Position numbers and translations under genes: made by a program | DNA from: Priestia endophytica DSM 13796 | GTDB lineage: Bacteria > Bacillota > Bacilli > Bacillales > Bacillaceae_H | Reading direction: 5' to 3' | Assembly: GCF_900115845.1 (NCBI RefSeq) | Contig: NZ_FOXX01000004.1 | Span: 186,001-250,000, forward strand | Length of the DNA: 64,000 nucleotides | Shown: positions 1 through 9,309 of the stretch, piece by piece | Position numbering within the stretch: position 1 is the stretch's first letter | Layout: every line of letters starts with the position of its first letter | Notes under the pieces: model-generated | What the model was told of the DNA's origin: nothing | Databases searched by the model: none | The model's input: the letters and a program-made list of their open reading frames with translations, nothing else

Positions 1-1305
1 GCGTAGCACTATCCATTGAATACGTCCTCGTTTAATAATGGCCGTATTGCGAAAAAAAATCCCGTATTGCAAAGTCAGGAAACGTTCGCTTTGATTCCAA
101 CCCGTAGTGCGGTATTCTCTCCACCCTAACCATAAACTTAGGATTGGGATAATGAGAGAAAAATAGTGATATGGCTCTGGTATATACACCCACAATGGAA
201 TTAACAGAAGACAACCCATTAGAAAAAGTGGTCCTACGTAAGAAATTCTAGCTTTCTTGGGTGGAGTGTGTAGGCTGTTGCTTTTTTCATATCCAGTAAA
301 AAGCTCAATTAAAGATTTCACTCTTTCCTTTTTAACAAAAGGGATAAAGGAGATTGTTTTTTTCACTTGTTCATCCTGGCTATTCTGAATAACAACAGCT
401 TCGATTGATGCATATCCTAACAGGCGCTGTAATGGTCGTTCGGTGATAAAGATAGCCTGTATGCGGTGTTGTGCAATTGTTCGATGCTTCTTTTCGAATA
501 GTCCTTGTTGAATTTCAATTTCTCCTCGTTCATTTTTATCTAATTTAAAATGATAATCACTAACATAGGTTAGGAACAATGAAAGAGCAAAGGAGAGAAG
601 GATCATAAGAATAACAGTAGTGAGGATCCAGTTAGAACCGAACCAACTAGCTAAGTACGTAAATAAGGTGTCCCTATCCTCTCCTTTTGTTATATCCCAA
701 TATTTCAGTAATCCGAGAAATAAAAAGGTAAATACAATGCCAAACTTCGGAGAAAGCAGGCTATGCACCATTAAATCTTTGTTAGATAATTGAAGGCTGG
801 ATTCTTCACCATGCTCTCTTAGCTTATCCTTCTTATATTCGTATAAAACCTGGCGAATCCGCTTCTCTTCTTCCTCGGAAATGCAGCTAAGGATGATACT
901 AGATTCCTTTCCACCTGCAAGTTCAATCGTTAAAGTTCGGGTAGAAAATAAATGATCATACACACGTACTGTAGAATCTAACGATTGAATACGGTCAGAT
1001 GTTACCCATCTTTTTTTCGTTACAACTACACCTGTTTCAATATATATCCCTTTTTCTTGTATTTGATAAGTGAAGGCTCGCCATTTCAACCCCGCTGCAA
1101 CTAAAAATAAAAGAATAATCAGACTACCTGCGGTTACGTTGATCATCAAAGTAGAAATTTGATCTCCTATTTTTTCATGAACAAATAAAACGATGAGTGG
1201 AAAAATCCATATAAAGGATAGAGATTCTTTAATAGCAGCAATTATAAAATAAAGAATGGAAATAGGGTGAAGGCGATGAATGGTTAATTTGTCAGACTTG
1301 TTCAT
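1..1305 (-). CDS. ydbT: YdbT-like bacterial PH-domain membrane protein (3' end off window)
   Basis: An open frame of 435 codons runs without a stop from an ATG at 1305 to the left edge, so the C-terminus is missing; the B. subtilis family member is about 490 residues. The frame starts inside the last 14 bases of the upstream ydbS-like gene, which indicates translational coupling. The protein has an N-terminal membrane hairpin (roughly residues 15-70), then a soluble bPH2 segment (TGVVVTKKRW...SLDSTVRVYD), a second membrane pair near residue 200, a second bPH2 segment (IQQGLFEKKHRTIAQHRIQ) and another hydrophobic pair before the edge. YdbS and YdbT act together in the membrane; in B. subtilis they have been linked to resistance to other bacteria's antimicrobials. 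The exact role is inferred from family. Confidence 0.85.
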   Translation of the reverse strand, partial: MNKSDKLTIHRLHPISILYFIIAAIKESLSFIWIFPLIVLFVHEKIGDQISTLMINVTAGSLIILLFLVAAGLKWRAFTYQIQEKGIYIETGVVVTKKRWVTSDRIQSLDSTVRVYDHLFSTRTLTIELAGGKESSIILSCISEEEEKRIRQVLYEYKKDKLREHGEESSLQLSNKDLMVHSLLSPKFGIVFTFLFLGLLKYWDITKGEDRDTLFTYLASWFGSNWILTTVILMILLSFALSLFLTYVSDYHFKLDKNERGEIEIQQGLFEKKHRTIAQHRIQAIFITERPLQRLLGYASIEAVVIQNSQDEQVKKTISFIPFVKKERVKSLIELFTGYEKSNSLHTPPKKARISYVGPLFLMGCLLLIPLWVYIPEPYHYFSLIIPILSLWLGWREYRTTGWNQSERFLTLQYGIFFRNTAIIKRGRIQWIVLR

Positions 1306-1801
1306 CGTCTAACCTCGCATACATTTCAATTTCCCCACGAATCTCATCAGCGGTTTCTTCAGATACCCCAGGAATCTCATGGCTACCTGCTGCTGTGGAT
1401 AAGACAATAGTATACAGATGATACCTTTTCAAGATAGGACCTTGTTTTGCATCAACATGTTGAACTTTTACCATCGGAATTAATATTTTACGCTTAAATA
1501 GGAATCCTTTTATAATTTCAATACTTGTCTCACTTATGCGGTATCTCCATATACGATATTCCCACTTCGGCAGAAAATAAAGATGAAACGGTATAGATAA
1601 TAGAGATAAGCACACGGTCACACCTATAATCCAATTTGGCCATTCCCATCTCGATGTACAGTAAAACAATATAACAATAATGATTGCATATGCACATAAA
1701 GAAAGGATGCCTTCTATTATTTTTGCACGTACACTTTTTTCATTTAATCGTCTAAACCCCGTGTCACTCACTAAATCCTCTCCTATATATAGATTTCGCA
1801 T
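1292..1801 (-). CDS. ydbS: YdbS-like bPH2 domain membrane protein
   Basis: This 169-residue protein has two adjacent hydrophobic segments (about residues 30-75) followed by one bPH2 domain with the typical text SIEIIKGFLFKRKILIPMVKVQHVD. Length is close to B. subtilis YdbS (about 160). It is the first gene of a two-gene unit: its stop overlaps the start of the ydbT-like gene by 14 bases. The PH-like fold is thought to sit at the cytoplasmic face of the membrane. No regulator adjoins it. Assignment rests on sequence pattern and on the conserved ydbS-ydbT order. Confidence 0.85.
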   Translation of the reverse strand: MRNLYIGEDLVSDTGFRRLNEKSVRAKIIEGILSLCAYAIIIVILFYCTSRWEWPNWIIGVTVCLSLLSIPFHLYFLPKWEYRIWRYRISETSIEIIKGFLFKRKILIPMVKVQHVDAKQGPILKRYHLYTIVLSTAAGSHEIPGVSEETADEIRGEIEMYARLDDEQV

Positions 1802-1854
1802 TCCATTTGCTTGTACAATTCTTTTTTTATATTAATCCCTCTTCCCTTCCTATT

Positions 1855-2088
1855 TTAAAATGGTTTTTCCTCTTTCTCTGTTAACTCTACTAGAAAAGGG
1901 AATAAGAGAATGAACAGGATAGCAACGGTTGCACTTATATAGCCTAAGCCAATTAAAGGCCTTGTATTTTCAAAGGAGATAAACTGCTTTGTCCTACAAA
2001 CAGGACATTCTTTTCCTTTTTTCGAAAACCCCAGTTGCCACACTCTTCTTTTTTTCCATTTATGATTACAATTTGTACAATGAGCCAT
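1855..2088 (-). CDS. Small CxxC-CxxC zinc-ribbon protein with C-terminal membrane segments
   Basis: A 77-residue protein. The start chosen is the ATG at 2088 because GAGGAAGGTGA lies just upstream; an in-frame ATG at 2124 would add 12 basic residues without a better ribosome site. The N-terminus is a zinc ribbon (CTNC near residue 4, CPVC about 24 residues later, CRTK following) and the C-terminus has a hydrophobic stretch of about 35 residues ending in a charged tail. It resembles the small family known as 'cxxc_20_cxxc' proteins of Bacillales, whose function is unknown. It lies upstream of ydbS on the same strand, 53 bases away, and may be co-transcribed with it. Confidence 0.7.
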   Translation of the reverse strand: MAHCTNCNHKWKKRRVWQLGFSKKGKECPVCRTKQFISFENTRPLIGLGYISATVAILFILLFPFLVELTEKEEKPF

Positions 2089-2124
2089 ATGTTCACCTTC
2101 CTCTTTTCTTATACGTAACCTCAT

Positions 2125-2577
2125 CGTTTTTGTTTCAATATTTCTGCACTTTTTCTACGGATAGCTCCAAGCATAAAAAAGAGCGAGGACTGTTCACAAT
2201 TCTCTTGTTAGTTAAAGGAAGCCTTTATCTGATCGTTTTGTCTTAACTTTTTTTAGATTAATATGGTACTAAAACATTCTTTACCCCTATAAAATATTGG
2301 TTACAACTGTAGTAAGAATTTTTTAAATTCTCCTCTTTCCTTACAGTCACAAGTGAACGAAACGTAATTCTTTTAAATTTTTTATATTACAAACACCTTG
2401 TTCTTTCTTCAATAAAAAAACCCTTAGTAAATACTAAGCAGATTATTAAACAAACCCTCGACATTATATTAAAATATAATAACTGAGATAAAAGAAATCC
2501 ATTTTATTTCCTAACTGCACATAAAAGGTAAATCTACTGTATACATTAAAAATTGTATGAAGAAAGGACACATTCCT
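2125..2577. other. Intergenic region with AT-rich palindrome
   Basis: About 450 bases without a credible gene between two divergently oriented genes. It contains ATTATATT-AA-AATATAAT at 2463-2480, a near-perfect dyad about 100 bases upstream of the flavin oxidoreductase start, which could overlap a -10 element or be a regulator site. Another plus-strand reading frame across 1989-2246 is a shadow of the zinc-ribbon gene and has no ribosome site. Confidence 0.4.
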
Positions 2578-3579
2578 ATGTCAAATATTAATATCCCTGT
2601 TTCGGTTTTAAACTTAGCTCCTATTCGAGAAGGACAAGATGGGAAGGAAGCGATTGACGCTGTTGCCGATCTTGCTCAAGCTACGGAGAAGATGGGTTAT
2701 AAACGATATTGGATTGCAGAGCATCACAATACACCTACCCTTGTAAGTTCTGCAACTTCTATTTTAATGAAACATACGCTAGAAAACACAAATAGCATCC
2801 GCGTTGGTTCTGGAGGAATTATGCTTCCTAACCATGCTCCATTAGTCGTTGCAGAACAATTTGGGACGATGGCAACAATTTATCCTGACCGCGTTGATTT
2901 AGGTCTTGGGCGTGCACCTGGCACAGATATGATGACAGCAAGTGCTCTGCGTCGCTCAAAAAGTGATTCTGTTCATACTTTCCCAGAGGACGTAAAAGAA
3001 TTATTAACGTATTTTGGTTCAGAAGAAACCCAAGGGTATGTAAAAGCCTATCCTGGGGTAGGGACAAATGTGCCCATTTATATTCTAGGCTCTTCCACTG
3101 ATTCAGCTTATTTAGCTGCGGAACTTGGATTGCCATATGTATTTGCATCTCATTTTGCTCCTGCGCAGATGGAAGAAGCTATTTCTATTTATCGTAGACG
3201 TTTTAAACCTTCTCCATATTTAGATAAACCATATATGACGGTAGGGCTAAATGTTATTGGAGCTGAGACTGATGAAGAAGCTGAATTTCTAGCTTCAACA
3301 ATGCATTTCTTCTTCCTTAATGTTATTCGCGGTACAAAAATGCCGATGAGACCACCTGTAGAAAACATGCAAGCTCATATGAATCCGATGGAAGAAAATA
3401 TGATTTCATCTATGACAAGCGTAACCTTCAAAGGAAGTAAAGAGACGATTCGTAAACAGCTAACAGATTTCCAAAACAACTATAATGTAGATGAAATTAT
3501 GGCTGTTTCGTATATTTATGATAGTGAGAAACAAAAGCGGTCATATGAAATCTTAAAGGAAGTAGTAGACGCAAAATAA
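2578..3579 (+). CDS. Luciferase-like (LLM class) flavin-dependent oxidoreductase
   Basis: 333 residues from the ATG at 2578, which has AGAAAGGA upstream at proper spacing; an ATG at 2557 in the same frame sits before that ribosome site. The sequence has bacterial-luciferase-fold landmarks: [11 protein letters not shown] near residue 45, [13 protein letters not shown] near residue 80, and LGLGRAPG near residue 110. It matches 'luciferase family oxidoreductase group 1' in length, the group that includes B. subtilis YwcH. Such enzymes use reduced FMN; the substrate cannot be read from sequence. It is a single-gene unit: a long perfect hairpin follows immediately and the next gene is convergent. 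Confidence 0.85.
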   Translation: MSNINIPVSVLNLAPIREGQDGKEAIDAVADLAQATEKMGYKRYWIAEHHNTPTLVSSATSILMKHTLENTNSIRVGSGGIMLPNHAPLVVAEQFGTMATIYPDRVDLGLGRAPGTDMMTASALRRSKSDSVHTFPEDVKELLTYFGSEETQGYVKAYPGVGTNVPIYILGSSTDSAYLAAELGLPYVFASHFAPAQMEEAISIYRRRFKPSPYLDKPYMTVGLNVIGAETDEEAEFLASTMHFFFLNVIRGTKMPMRPPVENMQAHMNPMEENMISSMTSVTFKGSKETIRKQLTDFQNNYNVDEIMAVSYIYDSEKQKRSYEILKEVVDAK

Positions 3580-3582
3580 GGT

Positions 3583-3638
3583 AGAAAAAACGCAAAAAAA
3601 GGGTTCCTAATTAGGAACCCTTTTTTTGCGTTTTTTCT
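3583..3638. terminator. Bidirectional terminator, 56-bp perfect palindrome
   Basis: Two 28-base arms are exact reverse complements (AGAAAAAACGC... / ...GCGTTTTTTCT, core GGGTTCCTAATTAGGAACCC). It sits between the convergent oxidoreductase and amino-acid permease genes and carries A-tract and T-tract flanks on both sides, so it can serve both strands. Confidence 0.9.
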
Positions 3639-5028
3639 ATTGAATCATGACTTCATCATCTTTCTGATCATGAGTTCGTACACGCTTATCTATTCTGAAA
3701 GCATAATAACTAATCACAACAACGGCAAGGAAACCAATTCCTACAATAAGGGATATCCTTGTTTCTTCATTAACCCACATCCCAATAAGGACCATTAGTA
3801 AGAACGCAATGGTGAGATAGTTTGTGAAAGGAGCAAAAGGCATTTTGAATGGATGGTGATCCATTTTTGCCCTATTTCTCTTCCTGAATTGAATTTGACT
3901 AATAAGAATAACAAACCATGGAATCATACCCGGAAGAACGCTTGCACTATATACATGTACAAATAAGTTTTCTGGTGCAATATAACTTAAAACAACGCCA
4001 ATGGCTAGCCCAATTAAAACACCAAATGTACCAAATAGCGGAACCCCACCATGAGAGACTTTCGCAAAGAATTTAGGGGCTTGTCCATTTATGCCTAACG
4101 TATAAAGCATGCGTCCTGCACTATAAATGCCACTATTGCATCCAGACATCGCAGCTGTGATCACAACAAAATTAATAAATCCAGCGGCAGCTGTAATCCC
4201 AACTTTTGCGAAAGTGGCTACAAATGGACTCCCAATTGCATTCAGTTGATCCCATGGATAAACAGTGACAATAACAAAAATAGCGCCAATATAAAAGATT
4301 AAAATTCGCCAAATTGTACTTTGAATAGCTTTTGTTAATGTTTTTTTCGGATCTTTTGCTTCACCAGCTGTAATTCCAACAAGTTCTACACCTTGATAGG
4401 CGGCAACAACGAGGGATAAGGCAAAGAAAAATCCTTTCCATCCGCCTGTAAATAAGCCACCATGCTCCCATAAATTCGATAATCCGATCGCTTCTCCTCC
4501 ATTTCCAATGCCAAAGAAAATGAGTCCAATTCCTGCCACAATCATTAAGATAATGGTTACAATTTTAATGAGTGCAAACCAAAATTCAATTTCACCAAAA
4601 GATTTAACAGAAATTAAGTTGGCCGCTCCGAGAATAATCATGGCGATAAAACCTGGAATCCAAGGAGGAAGATCAGGGAACCAATACTGCATATATGTTC
4701 CAACTGCAATGATTTCTGCCATCCCAACAATTACCCACTGAAACCAGTTACTCCACGCTGTCATATACCCTGCTAATGGATGAATATACTTATAGCCAAA
4801 TGTCGCAAATGAACCTGTACTTGGTTCTACATACAACATTTCTCCCATTGCCCTCATAATGAGGAATATAAAAACACCGGAAATTGCATAAGCTAACATA
4901 ACAGACGGACCTGTCCATTGAATTGTGCTCGCTGATCCCATAAATAAGCCAACGCCAATTGTGCCGCCTAACGCGATCATCTGAATATGACGACTCTTCA
5001 AATCCCTATTCAAATCTTTCTTTGCCAT
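3637..5028 (-). CDS. Amino acid permease, AAT/APC family
   Basis: 463 residues from the ATG at 5028, preceded by GGAGGAAAT; an upstream in-frame ATG at 5058 lacks this. The N-terminus has the APC signature [20 protein letters not shown] and about 12 hydrophobic membrane segments follow. The consensus [17 protein letters not shown] and [15 protein letters not shown] loops are typical of the amino acid transporter (AAT) group that contains GabP, AapA/CycA and AnsP. The specific substrate is not certain. It lies just downstream of the tdh-kbl threonine/glycine genes, on the same strand but 177 bases away, so uptake of threonine, glycine, serine or alanine would fit. A cre-like box lies about 80 bases upstream of its start. 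Confidence 0.85.
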   Translation of the reverse strand: MAKKDLNRDLKSRHIQMIALGGTIGVGLFMGSASTIQWTGPSVMLAYAISGVFIFLIMRAMGEMLYVEPSTGSFATFGYKYIHPLAGYMTAWSNWFQWVIVGMAEIIAVGTYMQYWFPDLPPWIPGFIAMIILGAANLISVKSFGEIEFWFALIKIVTIILMIVAGIGLIFFGIGNGGEAIGLSNLWEHGGLFTGGWKGFFFALSLVVAAYQGVELVGITAGEAKDPKKTLTKAIQSTIWRILIFYIGAIFVIVTVYPWDQLNAIGSPFVATFAKVGITAAAGFINFVVITAAMSGCNSGIYSAGRMLYTLGINGQAPKFFAKVSHGGVPLFGTFGVLIGLAIGVVLSYIAPENLFVHVYSASVLPGMIPWFVILISQIQFRKRNRAKMDHHPFKMPFAPFTNYLTIAFLLMVLIGMWVNEETRISLIVGIGFLAVVVISYYAFRIDKRVRTHDQKDDEVMIQ

Positions 5029-5106
5029 CCTATTTCCTCCTACACCACTCATAGTCAAAGTTTGATGAAACTAATGCTCCTGTTTAAAAGTTTTCTCCAC
5101 ACCGAA

Positions 5107-5121
5107 AGAAAGCGCTTACTT
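5107..5121 (-). promoter_or_regulatory. Candidate cre (CcpA) site upstream of permease
   Basis: On the minus strand the bases read AAGTAAGCGCTTTCT, matching 14 of 15 positions of the WTGNAANCGNWNNCW cre consensus. It lies about 80 bases before the permease start. Carbon catabolite control of an amino-acid uptake gene would be ordinary; binding is inferred. Confidence 0.45.
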
Positions 5122-5205
5122 TTAAACCGTTATTAAGAGTGCATAACGTACTGATCTTTCATTCTTTTTGAATACTACATACAGTACTTCGAATAATAGG
5201 CTGAT

Positions 5206-6165
5206 CTAGGCAGTAACTGAAATTGATTTTAGCCTTAGCTTTGATAGTATATCTTTCGTCATTTTTTCTAAATTGTATTCTGGCTTAAATCCCCACTCCT
5301 CTTTTGCACAAGTTGAATCTATTCGATTAGGCCAGCTGTCGGCAATAGATTGTCTTACAGGATCAACTTTATACTTTAGGACAAACTCTGGAATATGCTT
5401 TTGGATTTCAGCAGCGATTTCCCCTGGCTCAAAGCTCATAGCAGATACATTAAATGAATTTCGGTGTTTTAATTTGGAAGCATCAGCCTCCATTAATGTA
5501 ATGATAGCCGTTAATGCATCAGGCATGTACATCATATCCATATACGTACCCTCAGCAATGTAAGATGTATATCTTTTATGTTTAATTGCTTCATAGTAGA
5601 TTTCAACTGCGTAGTCCGTTGTTCCCCCACCAGGAGGTGTCATATACGAAATGAGCCCAGGGAACCGAAGTCCCCTTGTGTCTACTCCAAATTTGTAGTA
5701 ATAGTAGTCACATAGTAATTCTCCAGACACTTTATTTACCCCATACATTGTGGTTGGTCGTTGAATAATATCTTGCGGAGTCAGATTTTTAGGGGTAGTT
5801 GGACCGAAAGCGCCAATAGAACTAGGTGTGAAGAGTTGACAATTTAGTTCTCTTGCTGCTTCCAAAGCATTTACTAATCCACCCATATTTAAATGCCAAG
5901 CTAAAAGCGGCTTCTTTTCAGCTGTTGCTGACAGTAAAGCAGCTAAATGAATAATGGTATCAACTTCATATTTTTTAGCGATGTTGAACATTGCTTTTTC
6001 TTCTGTCACATCTAAAGTTTCAAATGGACCTGATTGAACAACATCACTTTCCGTTCTTCGAATATCTGTTGCGATGATATTGTCGTATCCGTAAATCTCT
6101 CTCATTTTTAGCGTTAACTCTGAACCAATTTGACCTAAAGCACCTGTTACTAAGACCTTTTTCAT
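5206..6165 (-). CDS. tdh: L-threonine 3-dehydrogenase, SDR/epimerase type
   Basis: 319 residues. Oxidises L-threonine to 2-amino-3-ketobutyrate with NAD+, in the cytosol. The Rossmann glycine motif GALGQIG spans residues 8-14, the catalytic Tyr141-x3-Lys145 pair is in MYGVNK, and [10 protein letters not shown] and a GGGTTDYAV loop are typical of the short-chain (GalE-like) threonine dehydrogenases rather than the zinc-dependent MDR type of E. coli. It is the second gene of an operon behind kbl (gap of 44 bases), so the unstable ketobutyrate passes straight to the lyase. A ribosome site AGGGGAGG precedes the ATG. Function is strongly supported by motif and neighbour. Confidence 0.92.
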   Translation of the reverse strand: MKKVLVTGALGQIGSELTLKMREIYGYDNIIATDIRRTESDVVQSGPFETLDVTEEKAMFNIAKKYEVDTIIHLAALLSATAEKKPLLAWHLNMGGLVNALEAARELNCQLFTPSSIGAFGPTTPKNLTPQDIIQRPTTMYGVNKVSGELLCDYYYYKFGVDTRGLRFPGLISYMTPPGGGTTDYAVEIYYEAIKHKRYTSYIAEGTYMDMMYMPDALTAIITLMEADASKLKHRNSFNVSAMSFEPGEIAAEIQKHIPEFVLKYKVDPVRQSIADSWPNRIDSTCAKEEWGFKPEYNLEKMTKDILSKLRLKSISVTA

Positions 6166-6209
6166 AAAAAAACCTCCCCTTTTTACTTACTATCCTGCAA
6201 GTATTCCCC

Positions 6210-7400
6210 TTAAATAAGTTCCATCTCTTTTCCTACTTTTTTATAAATAGCTAAGGCATGGTCTAGCATTTCTTTTGTATGCGCAGCCGTTGGCATATTT
6301 CTTACTCGCCCTGTGCCTTTTGGAACGGTAGGAAAAACGATAGATTTTGCATACACACCTTCTTCATTCAGTCGCTTACTAAACTGCTGTGTTTTTTCTT
6401 CATCTCCGATTACACAAGGGGTGATTGGTGTTTCGCTCGCTCTAATATCAAATCCTAATACTTTCAGCCCTTCTTTCAAATAATCGCTGTTTTCCCATAG
6501 CTTATTTTGAAGATCTGAGCTATCCATCAAAATATCAATAGCTTCTATACAAGCGGCAACTGCTCCAGGTGTGACCGCTGTTGAAAATAAAAACGGACGA
6601 CTTCTTACTTTTAACCAATCTATTAAATCTCTCTTTCCTGCTACATAACCTCCTACTACCCCAATAGCTTTAGATAACGTTCCTATTTGAAAATCTACTC
6701 GATCTGATAACCCAAAATGTTTCACTGTTCCTGCGCCATTTCCTAATACACCTGATCCATGTGCATCATCAACATATGTCATTACATCAAACGCTTCGGC
6801 AATCTCCACGATCTCTGGAAGCTTGGCAATATCTCCGTCCATTGAGAATACTCCGTCTGTGATAATCATGATTTTGTTGTACATTCCTGACTCTTTTGCT
6901 TGGCGTGTTTTCATTCGTAGATCTTCCATATCAGAATGGTTATAGCGAATAATTTTTGCCCTTGATAATCGACATCCATCAATAATGGAAGCATGATTAA
7001 GTTCATCTGAAAGAATAGCATCGTGTTTATCCATCACTGCTGAAATGGCTGCCATATTACAATTAAATCCTGATTGATAGGCAATGGCTGCTTCTGTATG
7101 TTTAAACTGGGCAAGTCGCTCTTCTAATTTAATGTGAATATCTAGCGTTCCATTAATTGTGCGAACAGCCCCAGCTCCAACGCCATAAGTTTTTGTTGCT
7201 TCTAAACAAGCATCAATTAATCGCTGATCTGTTGCTAAACCTAAATAGTTATTAGATGATAAATTAATTAACTCTCTTCCTGCAATTGTAATGATTGGCC
7301 CATTTGGCCCTTCTACAGGATCAATCACATTATAGAGGCCTTTGTTTTTTAGCTCATCCAAGTTCTCTTTTAAAAATTCATGCAATGTTTTGCTCGACAT
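6210..7400 (-). CDS. kbl: Glycine C-acetyltransferase (2-amino-3-ketobutyrate CoA ligase)
   Basis: 396 residues, the standard length. It is a PLP enzyme of the alpha-oxoamine synthase family that splits 2-amino-3-ketobutyrate with CoA to glycine and acetyl-CoA. Visible landmarks are [10 protein letters not shown] at residue 48, the GFNCN loop near 111, [10 protein letters not shown] at 181, VDDAHGSG around 210-217, and the Schiff-base lysine K244 in TLSKAIG. It is the first gene of the kbl-tdh operon. The upstream region carries a possible cre and an unusual TTTTGTCC/GGACAAAA dyad, so the operon may answer to carbon state and to a dedicated regulator that is not in the window. Confidence 0.92.
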   Translation of the reverse strand: MSSKTLHEFLKENLDELKNKGLYNVIDPVEGPNGPIITIAGRELINLSSNNYLGLATDQRLIDACLEATKTYGVGAGAVRTINGTLDIHIKLEERLAQFKHTEAAIAYQSGFNCNMAAISAVMDKHDAILSDELNHASIIDGCRLSRAKIIRYNHSDMEDLRMKTRQAKESGMYNKIMIITDGVFSMDGDIAKLPEIVEIAEAFDVMTYVDDAHGSGVLGNGAGTVKHFGLSDRVDFQIGTLSKAIGVVGGYVAGKRDLIDWLKVRSRPFLFSTAVTPGAVAACIEAIDILMDSSDLQNKLWENSDYLKEGLKVLGFDIRASETPITPCVIGDEEKTQQFSKRLNEEGVYAKSIVFPTVPKGTGRVRNMPTAAHTKEMLDHALAIYKKVGKEMELI

Positions 7401-7558
7401 TTCATATACCCCCTTATTGTTTGGAGAAATAAACGTGGAATTTTTAATGATTTATTCCTATCTTTAACGCGGATTTTTATAAACGATACGCTTATTTCTC
7501 TTTTTAAAAATACATGTGTCCTCCCCATAAAAACACAAAGAACTACTAGAAAGCTTTA

Positions 7559-7573
7559 ATGATAGCGTTTACA
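7559..7573 (+). promoter_or_regulatory. Candidate cre (CcpA) site upstream of kbl
   Basis: ATGATAGCGTTTACA matches 14 of 15 positions of the cre consensus WTGNAANCGNWNNCW and lies about 160 bases upstream of the kbl start. CcpA control is inferred only. Confidence 0.4.
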
Positions 7574-7599
7574 AAACTTATAGTAATAGAAAAAATCCA

Positions 7600-7624
7600 T
7601 TTTGTCCACCTTTCGCGGACAAAA
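7600..7624. promoter_or_regulatory. TTTTGTCC-N9-GGACAAAA dyad upstream of kbl
   Basis: Two exact 8-base inverted arms separated by nine bases (ACCTTTCGC). It is about 200 bases upstream of kbl and 345 upstream of the plus-strand gene. Size and symmetry suit a dimeric regulator. There is no clear uridine tract for a terminator on the kbl strand. Confidence 0.4.
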
Positions 7625-7968
7625 AATCAGAATTTTTTTATAACCAATTCTTTAGCCCTTAAGGAGCCCCATTTCATAAACATGCTCAAATTAAATTTAA
7701 TTTTTTTGGTTAGTCTGTTGTAACGATAACAAAATACTAACCAAGCATAGTACGATCGATATTCTATAACTACGGAGATAAAGAAGGAATCTTCCAACAC
7801 CTATTGAAGTAATGTAGCCATGGAATAATTTTAAAAGAAAGGAATATGGGATGAAAAAGAATCTGGACAAATTATAACCCTCTTCTGTTTTGTTGCTTTT
7901 ACAATACCAACAACCTCCTCCATGGCTAAGTTGAAACAAGATAAATATTCTTAAAGGAGGGATATGTA

Positions 7969-8850
7969 ATGAGAACTGAACAAGAAATGTTGAATACAAT
8001 TATAAACATTGCTAAAAATGATGAGCGGATTCGAGCAGTTTATATGAATGGCTCACGAATAAATCCTCGTGTTCCGAAAGATATTTTCCAAGATTACGAT
8101 ATTGTTTATGTTGTAACAGAAACTTCATCCTTCATAAAGGATAAAATATGGTTAAACCTGTTTGGCGACGTGCTTATCATGCAGGAACCAGATAAAAATG
8201 AACAATCTCAAGGTAGTGTTATAAATTTCCCTTGTTCGTATGGGTATCTTATGCTTTTTACAGACGGTAATCGAATAGATCTTCATGTTGAAACGAGGGA
8301 ATATATGCAGGAGAGTTATGGTCATGAAAAATTAACTCTTCCACTACTTGATAAAGATCATATTTTATCGTCCATCCCTTCTCCTACAGATACGGATTAT
8401 CATGTAGAAAAACCGACAGAATTTATGTTCACCGGATGCTGTAACGATTTTTGGTGGAACCTTCAAAACGTAGCAAAAGGCATTTGGCGTGATGAACTTC
8501 CATATGCTAAAGGAATGTTTGAATGTGTGGTTAGATCAAGGCTAGATGAGATGGTATCATGGTGGATTGGAAGTCAGCACAACTTCGAAATTTCAGTAGG
8601 TAAAATGGGGAAATACTTCAAAAAACACCTTCCTAAAGAGTACTGGGAAATATACAAAAAATCGTATGAGGACGATAACTATGATAACTTTTGGAATTCA
8701 ATATTTGTTACATGTGAATTGTTTAGATATTTAGGAAAAGATGTGGCTAGAAAATTATTGTTCACTTATCATATTGCCGAAGATAGAAACATGATGAGCT
8801 ACCTTACACATGTGAGACATTTACCTTTTGATGCCAAGAATATTTATTAG
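7969..8850 (+). CDS. ANT(6)-type (AadK-like) aminoglycoside 6-adenylyltransferase family protein
   Basis: 293 residues with a strong ribosome site (AAAGGAGGGATATGTA) before ATG 7969. The nucleotidyltransferase core is visible: VYMNGSRINP around residues 24-33 and the metal-binding D42/D44 pair in FQDYDIVYVV, then IDLHVETREY with a further aspartate. The C-terminal helical part has CCNDFWWNLQNVAKGIWRDELPYAKGM, typical of ANT(6)/AadK. Family enzymes transfer AMP to the 6-OH of streptomycin; B. subtilis AadK is a chromosomal, low-level version of 284 residues. Chromosomal context here, without mobile elements, fits an intrinsic gene. Actual resistance cannot be claimed. Confidence 0.85.
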   Translation: MRTEQEMLNTIINIAKNDERIRAVYMNGSRINPRVPKDIFQDYDIVYVVTETSSFIKDKIWLNLFGDVLIMQEPDKNEQSQGSVINFPCSYGYLMLFTDGNRIDLHVETREYMQESYGHEKLTLPLLDKDHILSSIPSPTDTDYHVEKPTEFMFTGCCNDFWWNLQNVAKGIWRDELPYAKGMFECVVRSRLDEMVSWWIGSQHNFEISVGKMGKYFKKHLPKEYWEIYKKSYEDDNYDNFWNSIFVTCELFRYLGKDVARKLLFTYHIAEDRNMMSYLTHVRHLPFDAKNIY

Positions 8851-8876
8851 GGAAAGAAAGATCTTTAGCTCCTATA

Positions 8877-8918
8877 AGAAAGAGCACGTTTTAACGAAAA
8901 TAAAACGTGCTCTTTCTT
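8877..8918 (+). terminator. Intrinsic terminator after the ANT(6)-like gene
   Basis: AAGAAAGAGCACGTTTTA pairs exactly with TAAAACGTGCTCTTTCTT around a six-base loop, followed by a short T-rich run. It begins 26 bases after the stop codon. Confidence 0.85.
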
Positions 8919-8955
8919 CTTTAAATAGGCAGAAGATACACCATATAGGGAAATT

Positions 8956-9105
8956 TCAAGTTTTGTTCGACTCTTTTGAAGACAATTTCTTGTTACATGG
9001 AAAACATATCAACTGACCGTTTCCGCTAATAATTCCATCCAAAAATCCATCTAGACAATAAATTTCTTTCTTACATTCGATGCATCCTCCAATGAGCTCT
9101 TTCAC
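8956..9105 (-). CDS. Small zinc-ribbon protein (49 aa), unknown function
   Basis: The GTG at 9105 is preceded by AGGGAGGGAG, which decides the start; the open frame upstream of it overlaps the PAS-STAS gene and has no ribosome site. The 49-residue product has a CIEC pair near residue 8, a third Cys in EIYCLDG and a CFPC pair near residue 34, with a short charged tail. The C-x2-C ... C-x2-C spacing and an intervening glycine-rich stretch recall the Gin/CsfB family of small sporulation regulators, but similarity is loose. It lies downstream of, and convergent with, the ANT(6)-like gene. Confidence 0.6.
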   Translation of the reverse strand: MKELIGGCIECKKEIYCLDGFLDGIISGNGQLICFPCNKKLSSKESNKT

Positions 9106-9309
9106 TCTTCTCCCTCCCTCTATCTTTTCTCTGAATAAATAAAAAGTAGATTTTTTGTATATTCCTATACTCTCACGCAACATATGATAAAAGTCCCTTA
9201 TAACAAAATGAACTGTTTTGATAAACCTAATAATTTGAAAGAAAGAAACAATCAAAACCTTGATAAAAGTTGGCCAATGCTTTAGTCTTTTCATCAGGGA
9301 GTGAATACT

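Larger units (their letters stand above)
7401..7968. other. 568-base divergent intergenic region
   Basis: It separates kbl (minus) from the aminoglycoside nucleotidyltransferase (plus). It holds a cre-like box (7559-7573), the 8+9+8 dyad (7600-7624) and a 9-bp-stem hairpin TTGGTTAGT/ACTAACCAA at 7706-7744 in the leader side of the resistance-type gene. I see no convincing gene here; minus-strand frames in 7697-7999 have no ribosome site. Confidence 0.5.

Noticed and set aside
1989-2246. Plus-strand open frame of 85 codons
   Set aside because: It lies over the zinc-ribbon gene on the other strand, has no ribosome site and no family resemblance.
7697-7999. Minus-strand 100-codon frame upstream of the ANT(6)-like gene
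   Set aside because: No ribosome site, cysteine- and phenylalanine-rich random-like text, overlaps the real gene start.
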